Assembly: GCF_051020985.1 (NCBI RefSeq) | Contig: NC_135001.1 | Coordinates: 19,895,896 to 19,959,895 of the forward strand | Reading direction: 5' to 3' | Source: Nomia melanderi | Taxonomy: Eukaryota > Arthropoda > Insecta > Hymenoptera > Halictidae | DNA length: 64,000 nt | Shown here: one piece after another, positions 37,237 through 46,364 of the stretch | How positions within the stretch are numbered: position 1 is the stretch's first letter | Layout: every line of letters starts with the position of its first letter | Program-made: the position numbers and the translations under genes | Notes under the pieces: model-generated | What the model was told of the DNA's origin: nothing | Database searches by the model: none | Seen by the model: the letters and a program-made list of their open reading frames with translations, nothing else

Positions 37237-40200
37237 ATCTGTACAGAGATTTAGTTCACTTCCTTTCTTCTCTCTTTGGACCATCGTTATTTTATACGAT
37301 TTGCAACGTCGACGAGACAAAATGGACCCAGCTCTCGTATAACTGAGGCGGCTCAAAGCTGCCGCCCCTGCGGAGTTTAAAATATCCGCCACCCTCTCCG
37401 TATCAGTCAGCCCAGGCTGACCGCAATCCGTCACCTTTCAACTAATTAAACTTTCCCTGACCGGTAAACGAACGTTTCACAACGACGTCGATAATCATCC
37501 CGTTAACGCCACGGACGACCGTCGCCGGGGTTAACATACCCTCGTTGACGGGCGTACAAACTTGAGGGATTGTCGTTTAAGCGGGTTAAGTGTAACGAGG
37601 TTTCGAGCAGCCCCACGAAGAAATTTAATTATCGGCGCGGGGTGAAACAATAACGACTTACTTGGGACCGCGGCCGAGGCGGGGGCGGCGTCGCTCAGAC
37701 CCTTCTCGATTAAGGGAGGAAACGCGAGCACTCGACGGCAACTTTTTCCCCGGCGAAAGGAAAGTTCGAGAGTCTTGTAAAATCGAGATAGGTTCTGCGC
37801 CCCGGGGCACCTAATCCGCGATCGAATTGTTACAAGGAGACCGCGAACCTTTGTGCGGAAGGGAATTTCTTCGGCGTAATTTACGAAGAATCGGGCGGCG
37901 AGTTGAAACTGTAGTTTCATCTGAAAATCTGCCCCTACAGAATTATTGTCAAAATATACAGAATATCGCATCGATGTTTGTAAATAAACATGAGTTTTTT
38001 CTTCATATTTTAATAGTACAACTGACGAATTCTCTTCGATGATTAACTGCCTTATCATTTGATCCACGCGTAGTCAAAAAAAATACTTTATCGTTTGTAA
38101 GTTTTGGAAGCAAAGAAGACTTTTGCTTTAGCTATAAATCTACATAACCTTCCACACGCGAGCGAATAACACTCGTATTTGTTAAAATTTCCAATTTGAA
38201 ATTTCCATTTCTCATTCATCGCTAGAATCAGAAGGATTAACTTCTAAAAAAAGAACTAGCACAGTAAAAGCAAACTTTCAAAATCTGCGTCAAAGCAACA
38301 GGAATCCAGAGCCGGTTTAATCGAAAATAGTGGAGGTCGCTAGCAAAGGTGGTCAATTAGTCTCGATATCAAACGGCACGGATCGCGAGCATTTTCGTAG
38401 AGAAAAGTTTGGTGACCGTACGCCGCTATAACCGGTTCATCGGTGAAAATTAAAAGTATCCCGGAGGGGGCCGGAACGGGAAATTTCGGCCGAAGAATTT
38501 TACAGCTCGTCCGTGGAGTCCGATATTACTCTTACCCGTGGCAATTCCACGGCACGCTTTCGCCGGACGGCGCTTAATCAAAACGTCGAAGCTTTTTCGC
38601 CCCATATGTTCGCCGGGGGCGAGCCGACGCGAGACTTCGAGGACAATTCCGTGGAAGTTCAGTTTTCGGTAATCGAGAGCCATCGCATAAAGGTCGATGA
38701 CATCTATTCCCGCCGGTCATAATTCACCGGCGTCTTTCCGGCTACCGGTAGAAAGTTCTCCAACTTAGATTAGTGATTCAATTTGGCGCGGCAGTAAATC
38801 ATCCTAGAAATCGTTTTTTAATCGGCGCAACGTGTAACGAGTTGAACGGACTCCATGACTCCCTCGAGCTCCGTCTCGAGCTGTCTTGTCCGCGGATCGC
38901 GACAGTTATCCGGGGAATTTAATGCGTCCCTGATTTACTCGGCGCTCGTTGTCGCTTTCGAAAACAATCACGGATCTCGAAGAATTGTTGGATTGGCCTA
39001 TTATTCCGCGATTGGATCGGAGGAAATTTGATTGATTGGATCGTAGGATTTCTGTTGAAAATGGTGTTTGTGAATCGACAAGGTCGTAAATTAAATTGTG
39101 TTTTTAACGCTTGTAGCGCAATTTGGAAAATTTAGGCGTGATTAATGAGACGAAGATAAATAGATCAGTGGGTAGATGGATGATAAGATAAATAGATTTA
39201 TGGGTAGATAACTTGTTAGCAAAACAGATGAAAAATTAGACCGAGAGAAATGAGTGTAATAAGCAAAACGAATCAGGAATTAAAATCATTCAAGACAGTA
39301 AATAAGAATACAAAAACAAGCCATAAATATCTGCATCAGCTTTCAGGAATGATAACAATATTCGCGTTCATCTTGAAGCAGCCAATCAACGCTGAAACCT
39401 TAAACGTGCTCTAGATAATGAAGCGAAGTCGTTAAAACGTTGGAAAGAAGAACTTCTCGCGATTTCGGCTGCTCGTTTGGGAAACCGAGATGACGAAATC
39501 GCGCGGCGCGGGCCAATCATCGCGGTAGTTTGCCAGCTCCGAATTGAATTTTACGACGCTGTTGCCCGATTAATTCTCGACTCGTGATGCAAGTAGCTTT
39601 CGCGCGACGCCGTCGTAAATAAGTTTATTTATCCGTAATGCTCGCCGGGGACGGTATCGATCGACGCGAGCCCGCACGGGAACAACCGGCTCGTAATTAC
39701 AGGTTCGTTTTACTTGCCGGTGAAATCGCGGCGATAATTCCCGACTGTCGTTCGCGATATCGTTGTCGACTACTGGCTTGGCTAAGTGGACTATCAACCG
39801 GCCGAGTTTTCCATTGCCATTCGATTCACGACTACGAGTCCAGGCGTACGACAGAATCTCGATATTTGCGAGTGTATTTCGTTGAATTCTGTCAAAAGAC
39901 GGTTGAAACGTTTGCTCGCCGTTGAATGAATAAAATGAAAAACTATGATACAAACGGACGCAAGAAAATAATCCCAGTTTTCTATTCATTGGTTTACGCA
40001 CCGAAATTCTGGCGGAAGAATTTCAATATTTAGTGAATTTTGTCCGTCGTTTTCAAAGATATCGAGGACAGAGGTACAGCCGTGAATGAGTTAATTAAAT
40101 GGCAGTTATGAAAAGAGAAGCAACGACTCGGTCGCGTCGTAAGCTCGATAAGAGGAAATCGGTTACCTCGTTAATTTCATCAGTGTTGATAGCGTCGTGC

Positions 40201-40667
40201 ATCCCCAGCTCCTGTTTCGTACGTCTAGATATCGTTTTATTGCGGAAAGTCGGGGAACGCGTAGCAGCGCCGTTTGATTCCAATCATGCGCGCTGCGCTC
40301 GACAATACGTGGGTCGGCGGGGAGGGAGATAAGAGGGGCGAAAAGATAATAAGGGAAGGAAGAAGGAAGATAAGAACGGAGCGGCTCTTTGAAACATAAT
40401 TCGTATTCCAAGTGCGAGCAGGCCGTTCATCCGCCGCCAGCTGGAGCTCTTTGATGTCTCTTTTCCGTTCGCGTTCCCAACCCCGGCGCCTTTTTGTTTC
40501 TCATTAGGGATCGCCCGGTCGGGGGGTGGCATGCGCGTTGGCGATCCTTTTTTTCGCGGCGTGATTAATTAAAACGACATTCCGGCCGGCTAACGAGGCG
40601 GCGAGCCTGCGATGTCTGACGGACGAAATTTCGCGGGGAAGGGAGGCTCTATCTTTGACACCGGGAC
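37237..40667. other. non-coding DNA 3' of the retroelement
   Basis: CpG-rich at 37500-37900, 38320-39000, 39440-39800 and 40100-40670; AT-rich between. Frames up to 178 codons (37531-38067 minus) lack recognisable domains. No repeat recognised. Confidence 0.4.
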
Positions 40668-40672
40668 GTGTC
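40668..40672. repeat. target-site duplication GTGTC (left)
   Basis: GTGTC directly precedes the left LTR and recurs directly after the right LTR at 45920-45924. A 5-bp duplication fits the BEL/Pao superfamily and shows that both ends derive from one insertion event. Confidence 0.93.
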
Positions 40673-41486
40673 TGTCGTGTACCTTGTTTTCCACCGACTA
40701 TGTTCGGTAGTTAAACTAGTACTTCGCACGCCGAATTAACTTTGTGCGAATTTTTAGGTTTGTGAAGTGGACTGTATTTACTTGTGAAAATCAGTGTAGT
40801 GACTCGAAATATGTTCGATGTTCTCTATTTGCTTGGTTGACTATTTGTTTCCAACTATGATTCTCGACTCGCTATTCTCGACTCGCTATTCTCGACTCGC
40901 TATTCTCGACTCGCTATTCTCGACTCGCTATTCTCGACTCGCTATTCTCGACTCCCTGGGCCTCCCAGAATCGTCTTCGACGACACCTCCGCAATGTCGT
41001 CTTCGCGGGGGTGAAGACGTTCTGGTTGGCCCTTTTCGATCTGAAATGGTTGTGGAAGGGAGACACAGTCCCTTCCCTTCTAGTCTTCCTAGTTGCTAAA
41101 GTTAATAACTAATTCGTCCCGTTTGCAATCGCCGACCGTGGCAGGTAAAAAGCAAGAAACGCTTGGCCTTAGAAACACATGCTAACGGACGGGCAAGAGA
41201 GTTAAAAATACTGGTGACTGGACACCAGATGTAAACAATAGGCAAAGAAAATCTACAGCAATAATCGCGGGCCTTATGGGTTCAGGGATTTATGGCTGCC
41301 ACGGTCCCTTCTCGTAATACCGTAAGGACGATTGCAAGTTGTGAACGGGACGAAGGCTCCTATTATTCCGAAAAAACTAGCAAATGTACAATAAGCCTTA
41401 GAAAACATAAAAAGTGTATACAAACTACAAAGTACGATGGTTCTAAGGGGTCGGAGGAAACGTTAAGGCTGTAAGTGGCCTTAACA
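40673..41486 (-). repeat. 3' LTR of BEL/Pao element
   Basis: 814 bp, starting TGTCGTGTACC and ending GGCCTTAACA on the plus strand, hence TG...CA on either strand. Every landmark is offset by exactly 4,433 bp from the right LTR, and I saw no base difference. It contains seven 14-bp repeats at 40860-40957. Two short frames inside it (94 and 60 codons) are duplicated in the other LTR and are probably non-coding. Confidence 0.95.
40860..40957. repeat. 14-bp minisatellite in left LTR
   Basis: Seven tandem copies of ATTCTCGACTCGCT, the last a variant ending ACTCCCT. The same array with the same copy number occurs in the right LTR. The unit is not a multiple of three, so it cycles through all frames over 42 bp. 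Confidence 0.95.
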
Positions 41487-41499
41487 TACCGCCCCCCTT
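41487..41499 (-). other. polypurine tract of BEL/Pao element
   Basis: On the minus strand AAGGGGGGCGGTA abuts the 3' LTR start TGTTAAGG. This is where plus-strand DNA synthesis would be primed during reverse transcription. Assigned from position and purine content. Confidence 0.8.
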
Positions 41500-41597
41500 G
41501 AACGGTTCCGTTCAACATGTCTAAACTGCTACATTAAACTGTGAAGTCTGGAGAGTGCATAATCATAAAAAACTAACTTATGTCTATACACAAAGGC

Positions 41598-44426
41598 CTA
41601 TACGTATATACAATGAACTATAGATGCTACGCTCAGTCTATCGGTAGTGGCGCAAGTCCCTTTACACTCCGTTTGTACCCTCCTAGCGGTGTCTTCACAG
41701 TCACCACACGGATAATCTTGTCGTCCCCTGGATGTACCTCCAAGATTCGGCCCAATTCTCACTGCAACGGTGGAAGGTTGTCCTCTCGTATGAGTACCAG
41801 TGTCCCTTCCTGAATACCTGCACCTTTGAGTATGTTGCCACAATGACAGCCTTTTGATATGCACATCTGTCCACTCATATTCCGGTAGGGTTCGTAACGA
41901 ATCACCAATTAGGAAGTGTGCAGGTGTTAGTGCGATATAGTCTTTAGGATTAGAGGATAGGGGTGTTAGTGGTCGGGATTTTAAGATAGCCTCGATCTCG
42001 ATTACTATGCTGTTCAATTGTTCGTACGTGACCAGTGCGTCTCCGATCGTAGCTTTTAAGTGGTTTTTAAAAACCTTCACCGTGGTAAGGTTTGTGACTA
42101 ATTCTAAATGAGTTGCCTTTGTGGCAAAGCATACAAACACTACAACGTATCCCTTGATTCTATTTTCACTTCTGTGTTTCCGTTCCCTTAAAAAGAATGG
42201 TCCGCAATAATCGGCTCCCTTTATTACCGCGTGGTGCGGCAGGTAGAAACCCTCGGTGAGCTCGTCTCCGCTGACCTGTGTCATGTGCCCTAACCGTTCG
42301 TAATCCTTTAAAAATTCCCGATATCCTGTTAACAGTTCCTGATTGGAATGTAATTTCCGTTCTAAAGCATAAAATCCCTTTAGCGCTATCTCTCGCGAAC
42401 TCCCTAACCGTTGTTTATTTTTTATGTTGAACGGTAATCTTACGCAATATCGTCCGTCTGCATCTCGTATTGTATCCTGTTTAAATGAAGTTTCCGCGGC
42501 CTTTTCTTCTTCTGATAAATACGATTTCTCCGCGACTTCTTCTATCTCCCGGAATTTGTTTAACGTTTTATCTAAACTCGACGTAACAAGGAACGATTTT
42601 ACTGATGGGTTCTTATATGCGGGTTGCAAATCTGTTTTGCCGGTAACTATCCATCCTAACCTAGTTTTCTGCAATATGATACTGTTGTTATTTAATTTAA
42701 TTTGTCCAATGCTTAATAGGCTGAAGAACAATGTATTGCCTAATAACGCGTCTATCTTCCCTGGCTTATGGAATTCCGGATCTGCTAACGCGATGTTTTG
42801 CGGTACTTGAATCGCGGTTCTGTTTACTTGTCGGGATGGTAGTAATCCGGTAATCGAGGGTACAGCAATCATCGATATCGGAGTGGAAAAATTACTATTC
42901 CGCGCCTTGACTATTGTTTTTACACTATATTGTGCCCTGGTCGCCTGCTGACCTAAACCTGATAGCGTTAAATTTACGTTATGCTTACATAATTGCAAAT
43001 TTTCTGCTAATTCACTGGTTATAAAATGCGTCTGAGATCCCCCGTCTAATAAAACGCGGCACTCGTGCTCCTTGTTGAATTTGTCTAATATTTTTATCCG
43101 CGCTGTACCAAGCAATATTTCTGAATCACATGTGACCGTTAACGCAGTTGCATTGGCTCCCGCGTTTGTTATTTGAGCTTCTACTTGGGTGTTACTAATG
43201 TTCGTATTGACCCGGTGTTCATTATTAAAATGTAATAATGTATTGTGCCTTTGATTGCATTTCCTGCACCCGTTTGCTTGACACGTGGCGACTAAATGTC
43301 CAGTTCGGAAGCAATTAAGACATAATTTATTCCGTTTTATCACCTCTAATCTATCCCGAATTGAAGCTTGCAAAAAATGTTTACAATAGTAAATTTCGTG
43401 GTTCTCGTTACACATGACGCACTTAGTATTTGTCGTCGCTACGTGAATGTACCCCCTTGCATTAACTTTGTTTCGTAGCGGACGCTCTTGATACGGAACC
43501 CGTTTCATTGTGTTAGAAAATTCCGCTTCAATCTCCTCGCCACGCGCTTGTTTGTTTACAAAACTAACTAATTGTTCGAATGTCGGCATCTCATCATTTT
43601 CTAAAGTGCGTTCCCATCCGCGTCGAGTATTTTTGTCTAGCTTTTTTCCTATCAAATAAACTAATATCGCGTCCCATTGTTCTACGGGCTGACCTAGAGT
43701 GGCGAGTGCATTTACATGCATTTGAGCCTGTTCCGCCAATGATCTGAGGCTCGAGGGTGCATCGCGAGTTACTTCTGGTAATTCAAATAACGTTTTCAAA
43801 TGCGACTGTACGATTTGTCGCGGTCTGTTGCATCGCCTTTGTAACAAGTCCCAAGCGACCCGGTAGTTCGGTTCTGACGCGTTTAATGAGGTAATTATCG
43901 ACGCAATTTCTCCGCGAAGTGCATTTTTCAATAGATGGAATTTTTGTACCGCCGGTAAGTCTAAATTGTCGTGGACCAATGTTTTAAAGGTATCATGGAA
44001 ACTGTGCCATTCAATGGGATTACCGTCGTATGGTTTTATCTCTATTTTTGGTAGAAGGGTACTTTCTTGCCTTACCGTTACGGTATTTGGCGAGTCTGTG
44101 AATCTACCTGTGCTTGCTAAATTACTAGGGGTTTGTAATCTCTCAATTCGGCGGTTTAGGAGGCTACTTATCTTAAAATAGTTTCGTTCGAACTGTTCTC
44201 TTTCCGAATCGTGATCGGAAGCCTCGTCCTCTAACTCTATGCTTGACTGAACGTTTTCAAAGCTTCTATTTAACTCTATCACCTTTTCCTTGCGAATTTG
44301 TAATTCATGAATGTCAAACTGATCGTCCTCACCCAGATATGTTTCTATCCGCGTAAGTTGCCCCTTAATTGTGGCTCGTTGTCTCTTAAGACCCTTTAAT
44401 TGAGCTGTCTCAGGTACGTTCGTCAT
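41598..44426 (-). CDS. Gag-protease polyprotein with deleted RT and integrase
   Basis: 942 codons from the ATG at 44426, preceded by an in-frame stop. Residues 1-100 are charged and helical, likely coiled coil. About 125-310 is a DUF1759-like Gag region. C369-X2-C372-X4-H377-X4-C382 is a CCHC knuckle, with further Cys/His pairs at 336-348 and 387-399. L-L-D461-G-G-S opens the retropepsin-like (DUF1758) protease, running to about residue 590. From about 690 the N-terminal flank of the reverse transcriptase starts but stops after H-H-A-V-I-K736. The next residues (G-A-D739-Y) already belong to the integrase core, so the RT palm, RNase H and N-terminal integrase are gone. A second in-frame loss near residues 782-784 removes the rest of the catalytic core; only the first acidic residue remains. 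After about residue 868 the frame is shifted relative to the usual integrase tail, and the native frame also carries a stop. Full BEL/Pao polyproteins are usually about twice this length. Gag and protease look intact. Confidence 0.9.
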   Translation of the reverse strand: MTNVPETAQLKGLKRQRATIKGQLTRIETYLGEDDQFDIHELQIRKEKVIELNRSFENVQSSIELEDEASDHDSEREQFERNYFKISSLLNRRIERLQTPSNLASTGRFTDSPNTVTVRQESTLLPKIEIKPYDGNPIEWHSFHDTFKTLVHDNLDLPAVQKFHLLKNALRGEIASIITSLNASEPNYRVAWDLLQRRCNRPRQIVQSHLKTLFELPEVTRDAPSSLRSLAEQAQMHVNALATLGQPVEQWDAILVYLIGKKLDKNTRRGWERTLENDEMPTFEQLVSFVNKQARGEEIEAEFSNTMKRVPYQERPLRNKVNARGYIHVATTNTKCVMCNENHEIYYCKHFLQASIRDRLEVIKRNKLCLNCFRTGHLVATCQANGCRKCNQRHNTLLHFNNEHRVNTNISNTQVEAQITNAGANATALTVTCDSEILLGTARIKILDKFNKEHECRVLLDGGSQTHFITSELAENLQLCKHNVNLTLSGLGQQATRAQYSVKTIVKARNSNFSTPISMIAVPSITGLLPSRQVNRTAIQVPQNIALADPEFHKPGKIDALLGNTLFFSLLSIGQIKLNNNSIILQKTRLGWIVTGKTDLQPAYKNPSVKSFLVTSSLDKTLNKFREIEEVAEKSYLSEEEKAAETSFKQDTIRDADGRYCVRLPFNIKNKQRLGSSREIALKGFYALERKLHSNQELLTGYREFLKDYERLGHMTQVSGDELTEGFYLPHHAVIKGADYCGPFFLRERKHRSENRIKGYVVVFVCFATKATHLELVTNLTTVKVFKNHLKATIGDALVTYEQLNSIVIEIEAILKSRPLTPLSSNPKDYIALTPAHFLIGDSLRTLPEYEWTDVHIKRLSLWQHTQRCRYSGRDTGTHTRGQPSTVAVRIGPNLGGTSRGRQDYPCGDCEDTARRVQTECKGTCATTDRLSVASIVHCIYV

Positions 44427-44566
44427 ATTGCGATAATTGAACAACTAATGGAATCGAGATCGCGACTGGTCAATAAGGAACAATGTGTGAAGGAGTGGTG
44501 ATTTCTAGACTCACCCTACAGGCGTCTGAGCTTCTAAATAATGCTACGGCTGCAAATCCTTGCGAC

Positions 44567-44774
44567 TGCTGCGATGCCTTGATGTTGCTGCGAATCCTTG
44601 ATGCTGCTGCGATGCCTTGATGCTGCTGCGATGCCTTGATGCTGCTGCGATGCCTTGATGCTGCTGCGATGCCTTGATGTTGCTGCGATGCCTTGATGCT
44701 GCTGCGATGCCTTGATGTTGCTGCGATGCCTTGATGTTGCTGCGATGCCTTGATGCTGCTGCGATGCCTTGATG
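44567..44774. repeat. 19-bp minisatellite in retroelement leader
   Basis: About 11 tandem copies of TGCTGCGATGCCTTGATGC/T. Single-base variants (TTGATGTTGC versus TTGATGCTGC) alternate along the array. The 19-bp unit is not a multiple of three; a 90-codon minus frame across it has a 19-residue period but is probably not translated. Confidence 0.93.
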
Positions 44775-45085
44775 TATCCGCTGTCCGACGGCTGCTTCCC
44801 CGGTTGAGGCGTCCAAATCTGGCTGCTTCCTCAGTTGAGGTGTCCGATACGGCTGCTTACGAATAACTCAGCTTCACCGGCGACGTATTATCCTACGGTG
44901 ATGCTGTTGATCTGCCCTCTCCAAAGTGAGGCTAAGATCCCAATATATGAACTGCTTTTCTGCTGCACTACAAGCTCTATACTTGCTAACAATTGTCAAT
45001 GATGTCCAAGGAGGATGTACTAATTACAATTGAGTCACTCCTCGGTAGTCACTACACTGCTCTATGTTTCTATATTTGCCGAAAA

Positions 45086-45103
45086 ATCCGGCTCGAAGGA
45101 CCA
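45086..45103 (-). other. primer-binding site, complementary to tRNA-Tyr
   Basis: Two bases inside the 5' LTR the minus strand reads TGGTCCTTCGAGCCGGAT. Its complement is ATCCGGCTCGAAGGACCA, which matches the 3' end of eukaryotic tRNA-Tyr (T-stem CCGGC, acceptor TCGAAGG, discriminator A, CCA) as I know that tRNA. It would prime minus-strand DNA synthesis. Confidence 0.85.
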
Positions 45104-45105
45104 AA

Positions 45106-45919
45106 TGTCGTGTACCTTGTTTTCCACCGACTATGTTCGGTAGTTAAACTAGTACTTCGCACGCCGAATTAACTTTGTGCGAATTTTTAGGTTTGTGAAG
45201 TGGACTGTATTTACTTGTGAAAATCAGTGTAGTGACTCGAAATATGTTCGATGTTCTCTATTTGCTTGGTTGACTATTTGTTTCCAACTATGATTCTCGA
45301 CTCGCTATTCTCGACTCGCTATTCTCGACTCGCTATTCTCGACTCGCTATTCTCGACTCGCTATTCTCGACTCGCTATTCTCGACTCCCTGGGCCTCCCA
45401 GAATCGTCTTCGACGACACCTCCGCAATGTCGTCTTCGCGGGGGTGAAGACGTTCTGGTTGGCCCTTTTCGATCTGAAATGGTTGTGGAAGGGAGACACA
45501 GTCCCTTCCCTTCTAGTCTTCCTAGTTGCTAAAGTTAATAACTAATTCGTCCCGTTTGCAATCGCCGACCGTGGCAGGTAAAAAGCAAGAAACGCTTGGC
45601 CTTAGAAACACATGCTAACGGACGGGCAAGAGAGTTAAAAATACTGGTGACTGGACACCAGATGTAAACAATAGGCAAAGAAAATCTACAGCAATAATCG
45701 CGGGCCTTATGGGTTCAGGGATTTATGGCTGCCACGGTCCCTTCTCGTAATACCGTAAGGACGATTGCAAGTTGTGAACGGGACGAAGGCTCCTATTATT
45801 CCGAAAAAACTAGCAAATGTACAATAAGCCTTAGAAAACATAAAAAGTGTATACAAACTACAAAGTACGATGGTTCTAAGGGGTCGGAGGAAACGTTAAG
45901 GCTGTAAGTGGCCTTAACA
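45106..45919 (-). repeat. 5' LTR of BEL/Pao element
   Basis: 814 bp, the same length as the left LTR and matching at every position compared by eye. It should hold the promoter for minus-strand transcription. The 14-bp array recurs at 45293-45390. Confidence 0.95.
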
Positions 45920-45924
45920 GTGTC
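45920..45924. repeat. target-site duplication GTGTC (right)
   Basis: Matches 40668-40672. Removing the element and one copy leaves a continuous empty site. Confidence 0.93.
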
Positions 45925-46050
45925 CTGACGGGCATTTTGTTGAACGGACGACGGGAGAGTGGTCTTTAGAACAAAACACCGGAAAAATACGGAAACTATG
46001 CAGACTCGGCGGAAATGTCAGCTGACTGAACGTGCTATCGCTTTTAACTA

Positions 46051-46157
46051 TCAACACGTTCACTGCTGCAAGACGTCCGTACGTATTGTCTATTTATTTC
46101 ATCGTAATCATTAATGCTATTAGATACAGCAAAATTATGAATACAGTAGCATTGTTC
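46051..46157. mobile_element. P8-like MITE fragment
   Basis: Starts TCAACACGTTCACTGCTGC, close to the P8 end TTAACACGTTCACTG. The interior is only weakly similar to the 19219 copy and the far end is missing where the P2 element begins. Confidence 0.45.
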
Positions 46158-46364
46158 CTTACTAGGTTTACGAGCATTTATTCACTTCATTCTATTATTC
46201 CTAAAAGAATTGATGCTCCTTTATTTAGATTGTAAACTGGAGATTTGATAGCGATTGGGGTACATGTCAGTGTGATCCCATCAATCAATCGGCGTAAACA
46301 TTTACAAAATATTTCTAAAATCCAATATGCGCCAATTTGACGCGTTTAGTAAACCTAGTGTTAA
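46158..46364 (+). mobile_element. P2 MITE (TTAA type), copy 4
   Basis: About 207 bp. The left end has lost its first bases (starts CTTACTAGGTTTACGAGC) while the right end AAACCTAGTGTTAA is intact. The subterminal palindrome is GCGCCAATTTGACGC, with one mismatch. Same orientation as the other three P2 copies. Confidence 0.83.

Larger units (their letters stand above)
44427..45105 (-). other. leader region of BEL/Pao element
   Basis: About 680 nt between the 5' LTR and the polyprotein ATG, long for a retrotransposon leader. It contains the primer-binding site, a 19-bp minisatellite (44567-44774) and a pair of roughly 40-bp repeats built on GGCTGCTTCC..GTTGAGG at 44788-44850. A packaging signal could lie here, but none can be identified by eye. 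Confidence 0.75.
40673..45919 (-). mobile_element. BEL/Pao LTR retrotransposon, internally deleted
   Basis: A 5,247-bp element read on the minus strand. In its own orientation it has a 5' LTR (45106-45919), primer-binding site (45086-45103), a long leader with a 19-bp minisatellite, one open frame (41598-44426), a polypurine tract (41487-41499) and a 3' LTR (40673-41486), all flanked by GTGTC. The frame carries the arthropod BEL/Pao order of Gag with zinc knuckles, aspartic protease, then remnants of reverse transcriptase and integrase. The lost RT, RNase H and catalytic integrase parts make it non-autonomous. LTRs without visible difference and an intact target duplication point to a very recent insertion, supported by helper proteins from a full-length relative elsewhere (inference). 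If the surrounding DNA is neuroligin intron 2, it lies in the sense direction of that gene. Confidence 0.95.

Noticed and set aside
37531..38067. 178-codon minus-strand frame
   Set aside because: No recognisable motif, overlapped by a plus frame, and no plausible splice neighbours.
40818..41474. Small frames inside the left LTR (and their copies at 45251-45907)
   Set aside because: Their duplication follows from LTR identity, one is built on the 14-bp array, and they run antisense to the element.
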